Assembly (NCBI RefSeq): GCF_900100655.1
Contig: NZ_FNCE01000007.1
Coordinates: 62,001-126,000 of the forward strand
Origin: Limimonas halophila
GTDB taxonomy: Bacteria > Pseudomonadota > Alphaproteobacteria > Kiloniellales > Rhodovibrionaceae
Direction: 5' to 3'
DNA length: 64,000 nucleotides
The stretch's first letter is position 1; every line of letters starts with the position of its first letter. Positions 1 to 8,263 of this stretch are shown one piece after another. A program made the translations under genes and the position numbers. The notes below the pieces were generated by a model that had not been told where the DNA came from, ran no database searches, and saw only the letters and a program-made list of their open reading frames with translations.

Positions 1-18
1 GCAACACAAGAGGGTGCC

Positions 19-513
19 ATGGCTGACGAAACGACCGCCGACGGCAGCGGCGACAACCGCAACGCCGTGCAGGACCAGGGAATCAACATCCACACGCAGT
101 ACATCAAGGATCTCTCGGTCGAGAACCCGAACAGCCCCGCCATCTTCATGGAGATGGAAGAGGGTCCCGAGGTGACCGTGAACCTCGACGTCGAGGCCGA
201 GCGCCTGCAGGATCGCGTCTACGAGGTCGCCATCAACGCCAACATCGGCGCCAAGGTGAACGACAAGACCGCGTTCCAGGTGGAACTGAAGTACGCCGGC
301 CTGATCTCCCTGGACGATCAGGTGGACGATCAGAAGCGCGACAACCTCGTGCTGATCGAGACGCCGCGCTACCTCTTCCCCTTCGCGCGCGACATCATCT
401 CCAAGGCCTCGCGCGACGCCGGCTATCCGCCGCTGCTGATCAACCCCGTGGACTTCGCCAAGCTCTACGAGCAGCAGAAGGCGCGCCAGACGGCGAGCCA
501 GGAGCAGCAATAA
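19..513 (+). CDS. secB: Protein-export chaperone SecB
   Basis: SecB is a cytosolic tetrameric chaperone that keeps precursor proteins unfolded and hands them to SecA for export. The 164-residue product has the family's normal length. Its central part (about residues 25-150) carries typical SecB sequence such as QYIKDLSVENPN near the start and the conserved LLINPVDFAKLY near the C terminus. The first 20 residues and the last 15 (Gln/Ala rich) are variable tails, as in other alphaproteobacteria. The ATG is preceded by AGAGGGTG, a fair ribosome binding site. It converges with dnaQ, and a strong terminator follows. In Caulobacter secB also lies beside dnaQ near the origin, so the context fits. 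Confidence 0.97.
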   Translation: MADETTADGSGDNRNAVQDQGINIHTQYIKDLSVENPNSPAIFMEMEEGPEVTVNLDVEAERLQDRVYEVAINANIGAKVNDKTAFQVELKYAGLISLDDQVDDQKRDNLVLIETPRYLFPFARDIISKASRDAGYPPLLINPVDFAKLYEQQKARQTASQEQQ

Positions 514-543
514 CGCCGGTCCCAAAGGGCCGTTGCGTCACGC

Positions 544-576
544 GCCGCCGCCGGTTCGCCCGGCGGCGGCTTTTTT
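544..576 (+). terminator. Rho-independent terminator of secB
   Basis: An 11-bp perfect GC stem (544-554 with 560-570) with a 5-nt loop is followed directly by six T residues (571-576). It lies 31 nt after the secB stop and ends secB transcription before the convergent dnaQ gene. Confidence 0.93.
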
Positions 577-606
577 GGTACGGGAACCTGAACGCCCGCA
601 TGCGGA

Positions 607-1281
607 TCACTGCGTCCACAGCGGGTTCTTGAGCGTTTCGCACATCGCGGCGTGGGCGGCCCGCTCCGCCTCGCTGGGCGCGTGGGGGCGCGGTTCGCGC
701 CGCGGGCGCTGGGCGATCTCGACGCGATCGCTGCCGCCGCCGGGGGTGTCGGTGAGCACGAGGCCCGGCTGCCGGCCGCCGCGAAGCTCCAGGTACACCT
801 CGGCGAGCAGCTGGCAGTCGAGCAGCGCCCCGTGCCAGTCGCGCTGGGTGTTGTCGACGGCGAAGCGCTTGCACAGCGCGTCCAGGTTGACCTGCGCGCC
901 CGGGAACCGCTGGCGGGCGAGGGCGAGCGTGTCCACGACGTTCTCGGTGGACAGCGCCGCGTGGCGCGCCCGGCGCAGCTCGTGGTTGAGGAAGCGCATG
1001 TCGAATTCGGCGTTGTGGATCACGAGGGTGTCGCCGCCGATGAAGGTCAGCAGCTCCGGCGCCACCTCGTGAAAGCGCGGGTACTGCGCCAGGAAGTCCC
1101 AGCCCAGGCCGTGGACCTTGTAGGCCTCCTCCGGCACCTCGCGGTCGGGGTTGATGTAGCGGTGGAAGGCGCGCCCCGTGGCGACGTGGTTCCACAGCTC
1201 CACGCACGCGACCTCGAGGATGCGGTGGCCCTGCTCCGGATCCAGGCCGGTCGTTTCCGTGTCCAGCACCAGTTCGCGCAC
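607..1281 (-). CDS. dnaQ: DNA polymerase III subunit epsilon (3'-5' proofreading exonuclease)
   Basis: Proofreading subunit of the replicative polymerase core. All DnaQ-type exonuclease motifs are visible: Exo I with D7 and E9 (LVLDTETTG), Exo II (IHNAEFDMRFLNHEL) and Exo III (RDWHGALLDCQLLAEVY) with the catalytic His and Asp. The C-terminal tail after about residue 180 would hold the alpha-subunit contact. I chose the GTG at 1281: it lies one base after the coaE stop codon and is preceded by AAGGGGAG at good spacing, and it gives the usual N terminus (VRELVLDTETTG). A longer in-frame start at 1314 would overlap coaE and lacks this support. Last gene of the maf-aroE-coaE-dnaQ run. Confidence 0.96.
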   Translation of the reverse strand: MRELVLDTETTGLDPEQGHRILEVACVELWNHVATGRAFHRYINPDREVPEEAYKVHGLGWDFLAQYPRFHEVAPELLTFIGGDTLVIHNAEFDMRFLNHELRRARHAALSTENVVDTLALARQRFPGAQVNLDALCKRFAVDNTQRDWHGALLDCQLLAEVYLELRGGRQPGLVLTDTPGGGSDRVEIAQRPRREPRPHAPSEAERAAHAAMCETLKNPLWTQ

Positions 1282-1282
1282 G

Positions 1283-1942
1283 TTATCGCTCCCCTTGGCC
1301 GCATCGCCCCGCATGAACGGGGAGACGATGCAGGATGGCGCGAAGCTGCCGCAAGGCCTCGCCGTGGCCCAGGCCCGTCTCGATCACGTGGTCGGCGCGG
1401 GCGCGCTTGACGGGGTCGGGCAGCTGCTGGCGGCGGATTTCCTGCATGCGCGCCTGCGTCATCCCGGGCCGGCGCAGCACGCGCCGCGCCTGCACGAAGG
1501 GCGGGGCGGAGACGACGATCACCGCGTCGCACAGGCGCTCGCCGCGCGTTTCGAACAGCAGCGGGATATCGAGCACGACCACGGGCGTGCGGCGCAGGCG
1601 GTGGCGGCGGATGAAGCGTTCGGCCGCGCGGCGCACGCGCGGATGCAGAATGCGCTCCAGCCGGCGCAACGCCGCGCGGTTGGCGAAGACGCGGTTGCCG
1701 AGCGCGCGCCGGTCGATGCCCGTGCCCGTCATCACCTCGGGAAATTCGGCGGCCACCGCCGCCTCGGCCTCGCCGCCGGGCTGGAGCATGGCGTGCACGG
1801 CGGCGTCGGCGTCGTGGACCGGGATGCCGAGACGGCGCAGCATCGCGGCGGCCGTGGACTTGCCCATCCCGATCGAGCCGGTGAGCCCGAGGACGATCGG
1901 GCGTGTGCCGCCGCGCGCCTCAGCCGCCGAGGACGTGCGCAC
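1283..1942 (-). CDS. coaE: Dephospho-CoA kinase
   Basis: Catalyses the last step of coenzyme A synthesis, ATP-dependent phosphorylation of the 3'-hydroxyl of dephospho-CoA. The P-loop GSIGMGKS is at residues 22-29, followed by the substrate-binding DADAAVHAM segment and the lid region rich in Arg (RRAAERFIRRHRLRR). At 219 residues it is slightly longer than E. coli CoaE because of an N-terminal extension and a basic C terminus. The start is a GTG inside the last codons of aroE (23-nt overlap), so the two are translationally linked, and dnaQ begins one base after its stop. Confidence 0.95.
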   Translation of the reverse strand: MRTSSAAEARGGTRPIVLGLTGSIGMGKSTAAAMLRRLGIPVHDADAAVHAMLQPGGEAEAAVAAEFPEVMTGTGIDRRALGNRVFANRAALRRLERILHPRVRRAAERFIRRHRLRRTPVVVLDIPLLFETRGERLCDAVIVVSAPPFVQARRVLRRPGMTQARMQEIRRQQLPDPVKRARADHVIETGLGHGEALRQLRAILHRLPVHAGRCGQGER

Positions 1943-2753
1943 GCAGCGCCTCCGTCACCGTGGGCTCGACGCCGAACCAGGCGGCGAAGCCGGGCCGCGC
2001 CTGGTGCAGCAGCATGCCCAGGCCGTCCACCACGGGATTGCCGCGCGCCCGCGCGTCCGAGAGCAGCTGGGTTTCCAGCGGGCGGTAGACGATGTCGTTG
2101 ACCACGGCCGAGGGCGGCAGCGCGTCAAGCTCGGCGGGCAGGGGCGGTTCGCCGGTCATGCCCAGGCTGGTGGTGTTGACCAGCAGCGCCGCGCCGTCGA
2201 GCGCGTCCGCCCAGCCATCCCAGGCGTGGACCGTGATGGGGCCGCCGAGCGTTTCGGCCAGGGTCTCCGCGCGCTCGCGCGTCCGGTTCATCAAGCGGAT
2301 CTCCGGCACGCCCGCGTCCATCAGCGCGACGATCACCGCGCGCGCGGCGCCGCCCGCGCCGAGCACGACCGCCGGGCCGTCCGCCGGGGACCACCGCGGC
2401 GCGCCCTGGCGCAGGTTGTCCAGAAAGCCGACGCCGTCGGTGTTGCGGCCGTGGATGCCGGCCGCGTCGAAGATCAGGGTGTTCACCGCGCCCAGCCGGC
2501 GGGCGTGATCGTCCACGCTGTCGCAGATCTCCAGGGCGCGTTCCTTGTGCGGCACGGTGACGTTGGCGCCGCGGAAATGCAGATCGCGCAGGGCGGGGAC
2601 GGCGGCGGCGAAGCGCTCCGGCGCGACGGCGAGCGGCACGTAGGCCCCGTCGATGCCGTGCTCTTCCAGCCAGTACCCGTGAACCTGCGGCGACTTGGAA
2701 TGCGCCACGGGCCAGCCGAGCACGCCCGCGAGCGCGGCCTTGCCAGTGAGCAT
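1920..2753 (-). CDS. aroE: Shikimate dehydrogenase (NADP+)
   Basis: Reduces 3-dehydroshikimate to shikimate in the aromatic amino acid pathway. Visible signatures are the shikimate-binding HSKSP (residues 18-22), the catalytic Lys in NVTVPHKE, the DGVGF segment with the second catalytic Asp, and the glycine-rich NADP-binding loop GAGGAARAV. The 277-residue length is normal. It overlaps coaE and follows maf after a 243-nt gap (2754-2996). That gap contains no gene and shares short stretches (for example TTCACGCACGAT) with the region after parB. Confidence 0.96.
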   Translation of the reverse strand: MLTGKAALAGVLGWPVAHSKSPQVHGYWLEEHGIDGAYVPLAVAPERFAAAVPALRDLHFRGANVTVPHKERALEICDSVDDHARRLGAVNTLIFDAAGIHGRNTDGVGFLDNLRQGAPRWSPADGPAVVLGAGGAARAVIVALMDAGVPEIRLMNRTRERAETLAETLGGPITVHAWDGWADALDGAALLVNTTSLGMTGEPPLPAELDALPPSAVVNDIVYRPLETQLLSDARARGNPVVDGLGMLLHQARPGFAAWFGVEPTVTEALRAHVLGG

Positions 2754-2996
2754 TAGCGCCTCGTCCTAGATGTTGTGATCATTGGCAGAACCGAAGGCAT
2801 GGACGACACCCCTCCTTCTTGCGTGCTAGCAGTTTCAACGCCGTTGGCGTTTACCGGCCTGCCGGCCGCTTCACGCACGATCAAGCGGAATCAGCGAGCA
2901 GGCTGCGACGCGTGGGCGCAACATACGGAAAAGCTCCCGGCCGCATGGATAAATGCGATCGTCAGGAACCTGCTGGTTCCGCTTGCCGGCGATCCG

Positions 2997-3653
2997 CTAG
3001 CGCTTGACCACCTTGTGATTGCGGAGCTGTTCGAGCAGCGGCAGCAGCGGCAGGCCGAGCACGGTGAAGTAGTCGCCGCGCACCCGCGCGAAGAGCTGCG
3101 CGCCCAGGCCCTCCAGCTGGTAGCCGCCCACGGAGCCCAGGGCGGCGTCGCCCACGGCGTCCAGATAGCCGGCGATGAAATCCTCGGACAGCGGACGCAC
3201 CATCAGCTCGGCGCTGTCCGTCTGGTGCCAGATGCGCGTGCCGTCCTTCACCAGCACGGCCGTGACGATCAGCCGGTGCGTGCGCCCCGAGAGCGCGCGC
3301 AGGTGCTCGCCCGCCTGCTCGCGCGAGCTGGGCTTGTCGTACCAGATGCCGTCGCATTCCAGCATCTGGTCGGCGCCCAGCACGAGCGCGCCGGGGTGAT
3401 AGGGGCTGATGCGCTGGGCCTTCACCTCGGCCAGGGATTCCGCGACCTCCTCGGCGCTCGCGCCCGCGTGCCGCATCGATGCCTTGATCTCGTCCTCGTC
3501 CACGCCGGCGGCCTGGATGGTCACGGGCACGCCGGCGCTCACCAGCATGTCGCGGCGCGAGGGGCTCTTGGAGGCGAGGACGAGCGGCGGCGCCTCGGGG
3601 TCGGGTGCGCCGATGCGGGTCGCCGGTTCGTGGGCGGTGGAACGCGCGGTCAT
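2997..3653 (-). CDS. maf: Maf/YceF-type nucleoside triphosphate pyrophosphatase
   Basis: Maf proteins hydrolyse non-canonical or modified nucleotides to monophosphates and have been linked to cell division arrest. The product has the signature LASKSPSRRDML near residue 25 and the catalytic GADQML motif near residue 90, in a 218-residue protein with a short variable N-terminal extension. The ATG overlaps the ppsR stop by four bases (ATGA), which fixes the start and indicates translational coupling. A much longer open frame upstream is only an artefact of GC-rich sequence. Confidence 0.94.
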   Translation of the reverse strand: MTARSTAHEPATRIGAPDPEAPPLVLASKSPSRRDMLVSAGVPVTIQAAGVDEDEIKASMRHAGASAEEVAESLAEVKAQRISPYHPGALVLGADQMLECDGIWYDKPSSREQAGEHLRALSGRTHRLIVTAVLVKDGTRIWHQTDSAELMVRPLSEDFIAGYLDAVGDAALGSVGGYQLEGLGAQLFARVRGDYFTVLGLPLLPLLEQLRNHKVVKR

Positions 3654-4474
3654 TGGGCCTCGGTGCGGTGCTGGGCGAAGTGGCTGAGGATGGTGGCGGC
3701 CGTTTCCTCGATGGAGCGGCGGGTGACGTCGATCACCGGCCAGTCGTGCTTGGCGAAGAGCTTGCGCGCTTCCGCGACCTCGCGGCGCACGCTGTTGAGG
3801 TCGACGTACTCGCTGTCCGCCATGCCGCCGGCTTCGGCGTTGACGCGCTGGCGGCGCACCTGCACGAGCTGCGCCGGGTCCTTCGTCAGCCCCACCACGA
3901 GGGCGCGTTTCACGTGGAACAGCTCGGTGGGCAGGGGAATGCCCGGCACGAAGGGCACGTTGGCGGCCTTGATGCCCCGGTTGGCCAGGTAGATGCAGGT
4001 CGGCGTCTTCGAGGTGCGCGAGACGCCGACGAGGATGACGTCGGCCTCCTTGAGCTGGCGCGCGGCCTGGCCGTCGTCGTGGCTGAGCGCATAGTTCATG
4101 GCGTCGATGCGCTCGAAGTAGTGGGAGTCCATCGCGTGCTGCAAGCCCGGCTGGCCCGTGATGGGCACGCCGAAGTGCGCGGCCAGCGCGTGCATCACCG
4201 GGTCCAGCACCGGGATGCAGGGCACGTTCATCTCCTGGCACGCCTCCACCAGCTTCGTGCGCAGGTCGTCGCGCATGACGGTGAAGAGCACCGGCCCCGG
4301 CGTGGCGCGGATGCCGTTGAGCACCTTGTCCATCTGCTTCGCCGAGCGGACCAGCGACCAGACGTGCTCGATGGGCTCGATGTCGCGGAACTGCACGAGG
4401 CAGGCCCGCGCGCAGGCGTTCACCGTCTCGCCGGTCGAGTCCGAAACCAGGTGAAGATGCACGGGGTCGGTCAT
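3650..4474 (-). CDS. ppsR: Pyruvate, phosphate dikinase regulatory protein (DUF299)
   Basis: Bifunctional serine/threonine kinase and pyrophosphorylase that switches pyruvate phosphate dikinase or PEP synthase off and on. The 274-residue product begins MTDPVHLHLVSDSTGETV, the standard DUF299 N terminus, and carries the P-loop-like GVSRTSKTPTCIYLANRG near the middle. It corresponds to the Rickettsia RP001 gene, which borders the chromosome origin together with hemE in Caulobacter and Rickettsia. It is the first gene of the leftward ppsR-maf-aroE-coaE-dnaQ run and reads away from the proposed origin. One parS-like site lies inside it (3906-3921). Confidence 0.95.
   Translation of the reverse strand: MTDPVHLHLVSDSTGETVNACARACLVQFRDIEPIEHVWSLVRSAKQMDKVLNGIRATPGPVLFTVMRDDLRTKLVEACQEMNVPCIPVLDPVMHALAAHFGVPITGQPGLQHAMDSHYFERIDAMNYALSHDDGQAARQLKEADVILVGVSRTSKTPTCIYLANRGIKAANVPFVPGIPLPTELFHVKRALVVGLTKDPAQLVQVRRQRVNAEAGGMADSEYVDLNSVRREVAEARKLFAKHDWPVIDVTRRSIEETAATILSHFAQHRTEAQ
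3906..3921. other. parS-like site 1 (weak)
   Basis: CGTTTCACGTGGAACA matches the parS consensus TGTTTCACGTGAAACA at 14 of 16 bases and keeps the central CACGTG. It lies in the ppsR coding region. It is the weakest of the six sites on its own and gains support from its position between the proposed origin and parAB. Confidence 0.45.
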
Positions 4475-4890
4475 CGCGCAGGTGCACAACCGGGGGAGGT
4501 GTTGGGGACGAACCCGGGACGGATCGTGCGCCGCGCGCCAGCCCCGCGAAGCGTCCCCGCAGAGGCCAACGCGCCGCACAGCAACGTGCCCAGGCGCCCG
4601 CAGCGTCCACGGGCGGTGGAGACAGTGGCAAACGGCTCCATCGGGAACAAGGTTTTCCGCGTTCTTCCACGCGGCCGCGCGACTCCTTGCGGACAAGCCG
4701 AGTCGGGGCCGCCGCCGGCGAGGATTCGTCCACAGGTGGGGATTTTGCGGGCCCACCTCGAACGGATCTGGGGACAACTTGGGGACGGCGTGGTGATCCC
4801 CATTGTCCACAGGCCCAACCGCCACTACCACCCTCTTTGATCAGAAAATATGGGGGTGTATGGGGGCGGTCCGTCATGTGGAGGAAAACC
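4475..4890. other. Candidate chromosomal replication origin (oriC)
   Basis: This 416-nt gap between divergent ppsR and hemE has no gene. The hemE/RP001(DUF299) gap is the mapped or proposed origin in Caulobacter and Rickettsia. DnaA-box-like nonamers are visible: TTGTCCACA at 4803-4811 (8 of 9 to TTATCCACA), TCGTCCACA at 4726-4734 (7 of 9), TGGGGACAA at 4769-4777 (7 of 9 in reverse). Related TGGGGA motifs start at 4503, 4737 and 4780. The most AT-rich stretch is 4837-4852 (TTTGATCAGAAAATAT), a possible unwinding element. Genes on both sides read away from it, and parAB with parS-like sites lies within 9 kb. Replication activity is inferred, not shown. Confidence 0.75.
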
Positions 4891-5955
4891 GTGGCCCAGC
4901 ACCCGACCGCCAAGCCGTTGCTCGCCGCTTACCGTTTTGAACGACAGGAAACGCCGCCGATTTGGTTCATGCGCCAGGCCGGTCGCTACCTTCCCGAATA
5001 CCGGGCCCTGCGCCAACGCGTGGGCAGCTTTCTGGAGCTGTGCCTGACCCCCGAACTGGCCAGCACGGTGACGTTGCAGCCCATCGAGCGCTTTCAGCTG
5101 GACGGCGCGATCATCTTCGCCGACATCCTGCTGGTGCCCTACGGCCTCGGGCAGGCACTCTGGTTCGAGGAGGGCGTGGGCCCGCAACTGGAGCCGCTGA
5201 AGGATCCCGGCGAGGTGGCCACCCGGCTGGACGGGACGCGCTTCCACGAAACGCTGGCGCCCATGTACGCGGCGCTGCGCGAGACGAAGGCGCAATTGCC
5301 CGCACAGACGGCGCTGATCGGCTTCGCCGGGGCCCCCTGGACGGTGGCCAGCTACATGATCGAAGGCCGCTCCAGCCGCGATTTTGCGCTTTCCAAGCAG
5401 TGGGCTTACGGCGACCCGGCGGGCTTCCAGCGCCTGATCGACCGCGTGGTCGAGACGACGATCGACTACCTCCTGGCCCAGATCGACGCCGGCGCCGAGG
5501 CGGTGCAGCTGTTCGATTCCTGGGCGGGGGCGCTGCCGGTCGCCGAGGCCGAGCGCTGGTCACTCGAACCGCTTCAGCGCATCGTCGCCGGCGTGAAGGC
5601 GCAGCACCCCGACGTCCCGGTGGTGGTCTTCCCGCGCGGCACGGGCGCCTTCTACGCCCGCATGGCGCGGGAGAGCGGCGCCGACGCCGTCAGCCTCGAC
5701 ACCGGCGTGCCGCTCGACTGGGCGCGCGGCGAGGTGCAGGCGCACGCCTGCGCGCAGGGCAATCTGGACCCGCAGCACGTGGTCGTGGGCGGCGAGTCCA
5801 TGCGCGCCGCGGCGCGCGAGATTGTTGACGGGCTTGCCGGCGGTCCGTTCGTGTTCAACCTGGGCCACGGCATCGTGCCGCAAACACCGCCCGAGCACGT
5901 CGCGGATCTCGTGGCGTGCGTGCGCAGCAGGGGACGACAGGGGGATCCGACGTAA
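4891..5955 (+). CDS. hemE: Uroporphyrinogen decarboxylase
   Basis: Decarboxylates the four acetate side chains of uroporphyrinogen III to give coproporphyrinogen III in heme synthesis. Signatures include PIWFMRQAGRYLPEYR near the N terminus (substrate-binding Arg residues), the FADI segment with the catalytic Asp, and FAGAPWTVASYMIEG. The GTG at 4891 is preferred because GGAGG lies at 4880-4884, six bases upstream; an in-frame ATG at 4876 is the alternative. The resulting 354 residues fit the family. The stop overlaps the hemJ start by one base (TAATG). hemE forms the right border of the proposed origin. Confidence 0.96.
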   Translation: MAQHPTAKPLLAAYRFERQETPPIWFMRQAGRYLPEYRALRQRVGSFLELCLTPELASTVTLQPIERFQLDGAIIFADILLVPYGLGQALWFEEGVGPQLEPLKDPGEVATRLDGTRFHETLAPMYAALRETKAQLPAQTALIGFAGAPWTVASYMIEGRSSRDFALSKQWAYGDPAGFQRLIDRVVETTIDYLLAQIDAGAEAVQLFDSWAGALPVAEAERWSLEPLQRIVAGVKAQHPDVPVVVFPRGTGAFYARMARESGADAVSLDTGVPLDWARGEVQAHACAQGNLDPQHVVVGGESMRAAAREIVDGLAGGPFVFNLGHGIVPQTPPEHVADLVACVRSRGRQGDPT

Positions 5956-6395
5956 TGGGTTGGCTTGGAGGCGCCTATCTGTGGGTGCAGGCGCTGCACG
6001 TGATTGCCGTCATCGCATGGATGGCGGGGATGCTCTACCTGCCGCGGCTGTACGTCTATCACGCCGGGGCGACGCCCGGCGGCGAGCTCTCGGAAACGCT
6101 GAAGGTGATGGAGCGCCGGCTGCTGCGCGCCATCGTCAATCCGGCGATGATCGCCAGCTGGGTGCTGGGCTTGGCGCTGTTCGTGCATCTGGGCGCCTGG
6201 GCCTTCGGCTGGATGCATGCCAAGCTGCTGCTGCTTGTGCTGCTTCAGGTCATGCACGCGGTCTTCGCGCGCTGGCGCAAGGACTTTGCGAACGACGCCA
6301 ACAAGCACGACGCCAAGGTCTACCGCATCGCCAACGAGGTGCCGACGCTGCTGCTCATCGGCATCGTCATCCTGGTGATTGTGAAGCCGTTCTGA
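5955..6395 (+). CDS. hemJ: Protoporphyrinogen IX oxidase, HemJ type (UPF0093)
   Basis: HemJ is the membrane protoporphyrinogen oxidase of many Gram-negative bacteria without HemG or HemY. The 146-residue product has four predicted membrane helices. Its conserved His-containing first helix (WVQALHVIAVIAWMAGM) is followed by LPRLYVYH, and a later segment reads MHAKLLLLVLLQVMH with the conserved Lys. The start codon shares its A with the hemE stop, so hemE and hemJ form a two-gene heme operon. A GC hairpin follows the stop. Confidence 0.94.
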   Translation: MGWLGGAYLWVQALHVIAVIAWMAGMLYLPRLYVYHAGATPGGELSETLKVMERRLLRAIVNPAMIASWVLGLALFVHLGAWAFGWMHAKLLLLVLLQVMHAVFARWRKDFANDANKHDAKVYRIANEVPTLLLIGIVILVIVKPF

Positions 6396-6426
6396 CGCGG
6401 TCACGACGGGGCAGGGCACACGAAAC

Positions 6427-6460
6427 GGGCCGGCGGAACGCTCCGCCGGCCCGGTCGTTT
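6427..6460. terminator. Hairpin terminator between hemJ and the convergent oxidoreductase
   Basis: An 11-bp perfect stem (6427-6437 with 6442-6452) with a 4-nt loop lies between convergent genes. Only a short T-rich tail (GGTCGTTT) follows on the plus strand, so its strength as an intrinsic terminator is uncertain. Confidence 0.65.
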
Positions 6461-6468
6461 CGCCGGAC

Positions 6469-6484
6469 GGTTTCACGGGAAACA
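6469..6484. other. parS-like site 2
   Basis: GGTTTCACGGGAAACA differs by one base from the site form TGTTTCACGGGAAACA seen at 8623 (reverse) and 13119. It is intergenic, just downstream of the hemJ terminator hairpin. Confidence 0.65.
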
Positions 6485-6490
6485 CCCGCG

Positions 6491-7471
6491 TCACGGCAGC
6501 AGGATGGTGGACCCCGTGGTGCGGCGGGCCTCCAGGTCGCGGTGGGCCTGGGCGGCTTCCGACAGGCTGTAGGTCTGGTTGATCTCCACGACCACGTCGC
6601 CGCGCTGGACCACCTCGAACAGCGCGTTGGCGCTGTCCAGCAGGTCCTGGCGGTCGGCCGTGTAGTCCATCAGCGTCGGCCGCGTCAGGAAGAGCGAGCC
6701 GCGCTTGGCCAGCTCGCCCGGGTTGAATTCCGTCACCGCGCCCGAGGCGTTGCCGAAGCTGACCATCATGCCGCGCCGGCGCAGGCAGGCCAGCGAGCCG
6801 TCCCAGGTGGCCGCGCCGACACCGTCGTAGACCACGGGCACGCCCTCGCCGCCGGTGATCTCGCGCACGCGCTCGGTGAAGTCTTCCTCGGTGTAGACGA
6901 TGGGATGGTGGCAGCCGTGCGCGCGCGCCGTGTCCGCCTTGTCGCGGCTGCCCACCGTGCCGATCACCGTGGCGCCGATGGCGTTGAGCCACTGGCAGGC
7001 GATCAGCCCGACGCCCCCGGCGGCGGCGTGGAAGAGCACGGGCATGCCCGGCTGCACCGGGAAGACGCGGCGGATGAGGTATTCCACCGTCATGCCCTGG
7101 AGCATCATCGCCGCGGCCTGGCGGTCGCTGATGCCGGTTGGAAGCGGCACGACGCGGTCGGCGGGCATGATGCGCGCGTCGGCGTAGGCGCCCAGCGGCG
7201 GCGCGGCGTAGGCGACGCGGTCGCCGGGGCAGACGTCGGTGACGTCGGGGCCGACCGCGGCGACCGTGCCCGCGGCCTCCATGCCGAGCGTGCACGGCAG
7301 CCCGGGAACGGGGTAGAGGCCCGTGCGGTGGTAGACGTCGATGTAGTTCAGGCCCACGGCGGTCTGGGCGAGGCGGACCTCGCCGGCGCCGGGATCGGGC
7401 ACGTCCACGGCCTCGTACGACAGAGCTTCCGGGCCGCCGTGCTGGTGGATGCGGACGGCGTGATGGGTCAT
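6491..7471 (-). CDS. NADPH:quinone oxidoreductase, zeta-crystallin type (MDR family)
   Basis: Zinc-free medium-chain reductase that reduces quinones with NADPH. The 326-residue protein has the GroES-like N-terminal half (GLNYIDVYHRTGLYP) and a Rossmann half with the NADPH loop AAAGGVGLIACQ near residue 150. It lacks the structural-zinc cysteine cluster of alcohol dehydrogenases, which places it with QOR/zeta-crystallin enzymes. Its start overlaps the stop of the upstream hydrolase by ATGA, so the two are co-transcribed. The physiological substrate cannot be told from sequence. Confidence 0.9.
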   Translation of the reverse strand: MTHHAVRIHQHGGPEALSYEAVDVPDPGAGEVRLAQTAVGLNYIDVYHRTGLYPVPGLPCTLGMEAAGTVAAVGPDVTDVCPGDRVAYAAPPLGAYADARIMPADRVVPLPTGISDRQAAAMMLQGMTVEYLIRRVFPVQPGMPVLFHAAAGGVGLIACQWLNAIGATVIGTVGSRDKADTARAHGCHHPIVYTEEDFTERVREITGGEGVPVVYDGVGAATWDGSLACLRRRGMMVSFGNASGAVTEFNPGELAKRGSLFLTRPTLMDYTADRQDLLDSANALFEVVQRGDVVVEINQTYSLSEAAQAHRDLEARRTTGSTILLP

Positions 7472-8160
7472 GTCAGGTGCTGCCGCAGGAAATCGAGGGT
7501 GCGCTTGTTGGCGAGTTCGGCGGCCTGCGGATCGTAGTGCTCACCGCCCTCGCGCGCGAAGGCGTGGTCGTTGCCCTCGTAGACGTAGATCGTGACGAAG
7601 GGGTGGTCCTGCAGGTTGTCCAGCATGGTCTGCTGGGCGTCCTTCGGCACGAAGCGGTCCTCGGTGGCCATGTGCATCAACAGCGGCCGGTTGATGTTGC
7701 TCGCCTCGCCGACGAGCTGATCGATGCCGACGCCGTAGTAGGCGACGTTGCAGTCGGCATCCGAGCGCGTGGCCATGAGGTAGGCCAGCTTGCCGCCGAG
7801 GCAGTAGCCCACGCTCCCGGCCAGCGCGGAGCAGCTCTCCATCCCGCGCAGATGGTGCAGCGTCGTCTTGAGATCCTCGACGCCCTGGTCGACGTCGAAG
7901 CGGCCCATGAGGTCGAAGGCCTTCTGCCACTCCGCGTCCGTCTTATCGGTGATCTGAACGTCGGGCTCCAGGCGCCAGAAGAGGTCGGGACAGATGGCCA
8001 CGTAGCCGCGCGCCGCGAACTGGTCGCAGAGATCGCGCATGACCTGGTTCACGCCGAAGATCTCCTGAATGACCAGCAGCCCGGGCGCGGGCGTGGCCTT
8101 GGGCTCGGCGACATACGCGCTGAACTGGCCGTCCGGGCCAGGCACCTTGATATCCGCCAT
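7468..8160 (-). CDS. Dienelactone hydrolase family protein
   Basis: Alpha/beta hydrolase of the carboxymethylenebutenolidase family. The nucleophile motif is GYCLGG (cysteine nucleophile), and the later EDRFVPKD and GNDHAFAR segments supply the catalytic Asp and His. The 230-residue length is typical and no signal peptide is visible, so the enzyme is cytosolic. It is translationally coupled to the quinone reductase (4-nt overlap). The pair may act on electrophilic or quinone-type compounds. No aromatic degradation genes are nearby, so a role in chlorocatechol catabolism is not supported. Confidence 0.9.
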   Translation of the reverse strand: MADIKVPGPDGQFSAYVAEPKATPAPGLLVIQEIFGVNQVMRDLCDQFAARGYVAICPDLFWRLEPDVQITDKTDAEWQKAFDLMGRFDVDQGVEDLKTTLHHLRGMESCSALAGSVGYCLGGKLAYLMATRSDADCNVAYYGVGIDQLVGEASNINRPLLMHMATEDRFVPKDAQQTMLDNLQDHPFVTIYVYEGNDHAFAREGGEHYDPQAAELANKRTLDFLRQHLT

Positions 8161-8263
8161 GGATCCCCCGTTTGCGGTCGGTGGTGCGGTTCGCGGTCGG
8201 GTTGGTCCCGCGAACGATACCGAGCGGCCGGGGGCCTGTCATCCAGGCGCGAGTCGGTGACCC

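Noticed and set aside
2997-4913. Very long open frames on the minus strand across maf-ppsR and the origin gap
   Set aside because: They come from GC-rich sequence with few stops. Only the family-matching parts with overlaps and binding sites (maf, ppsR) were kept.
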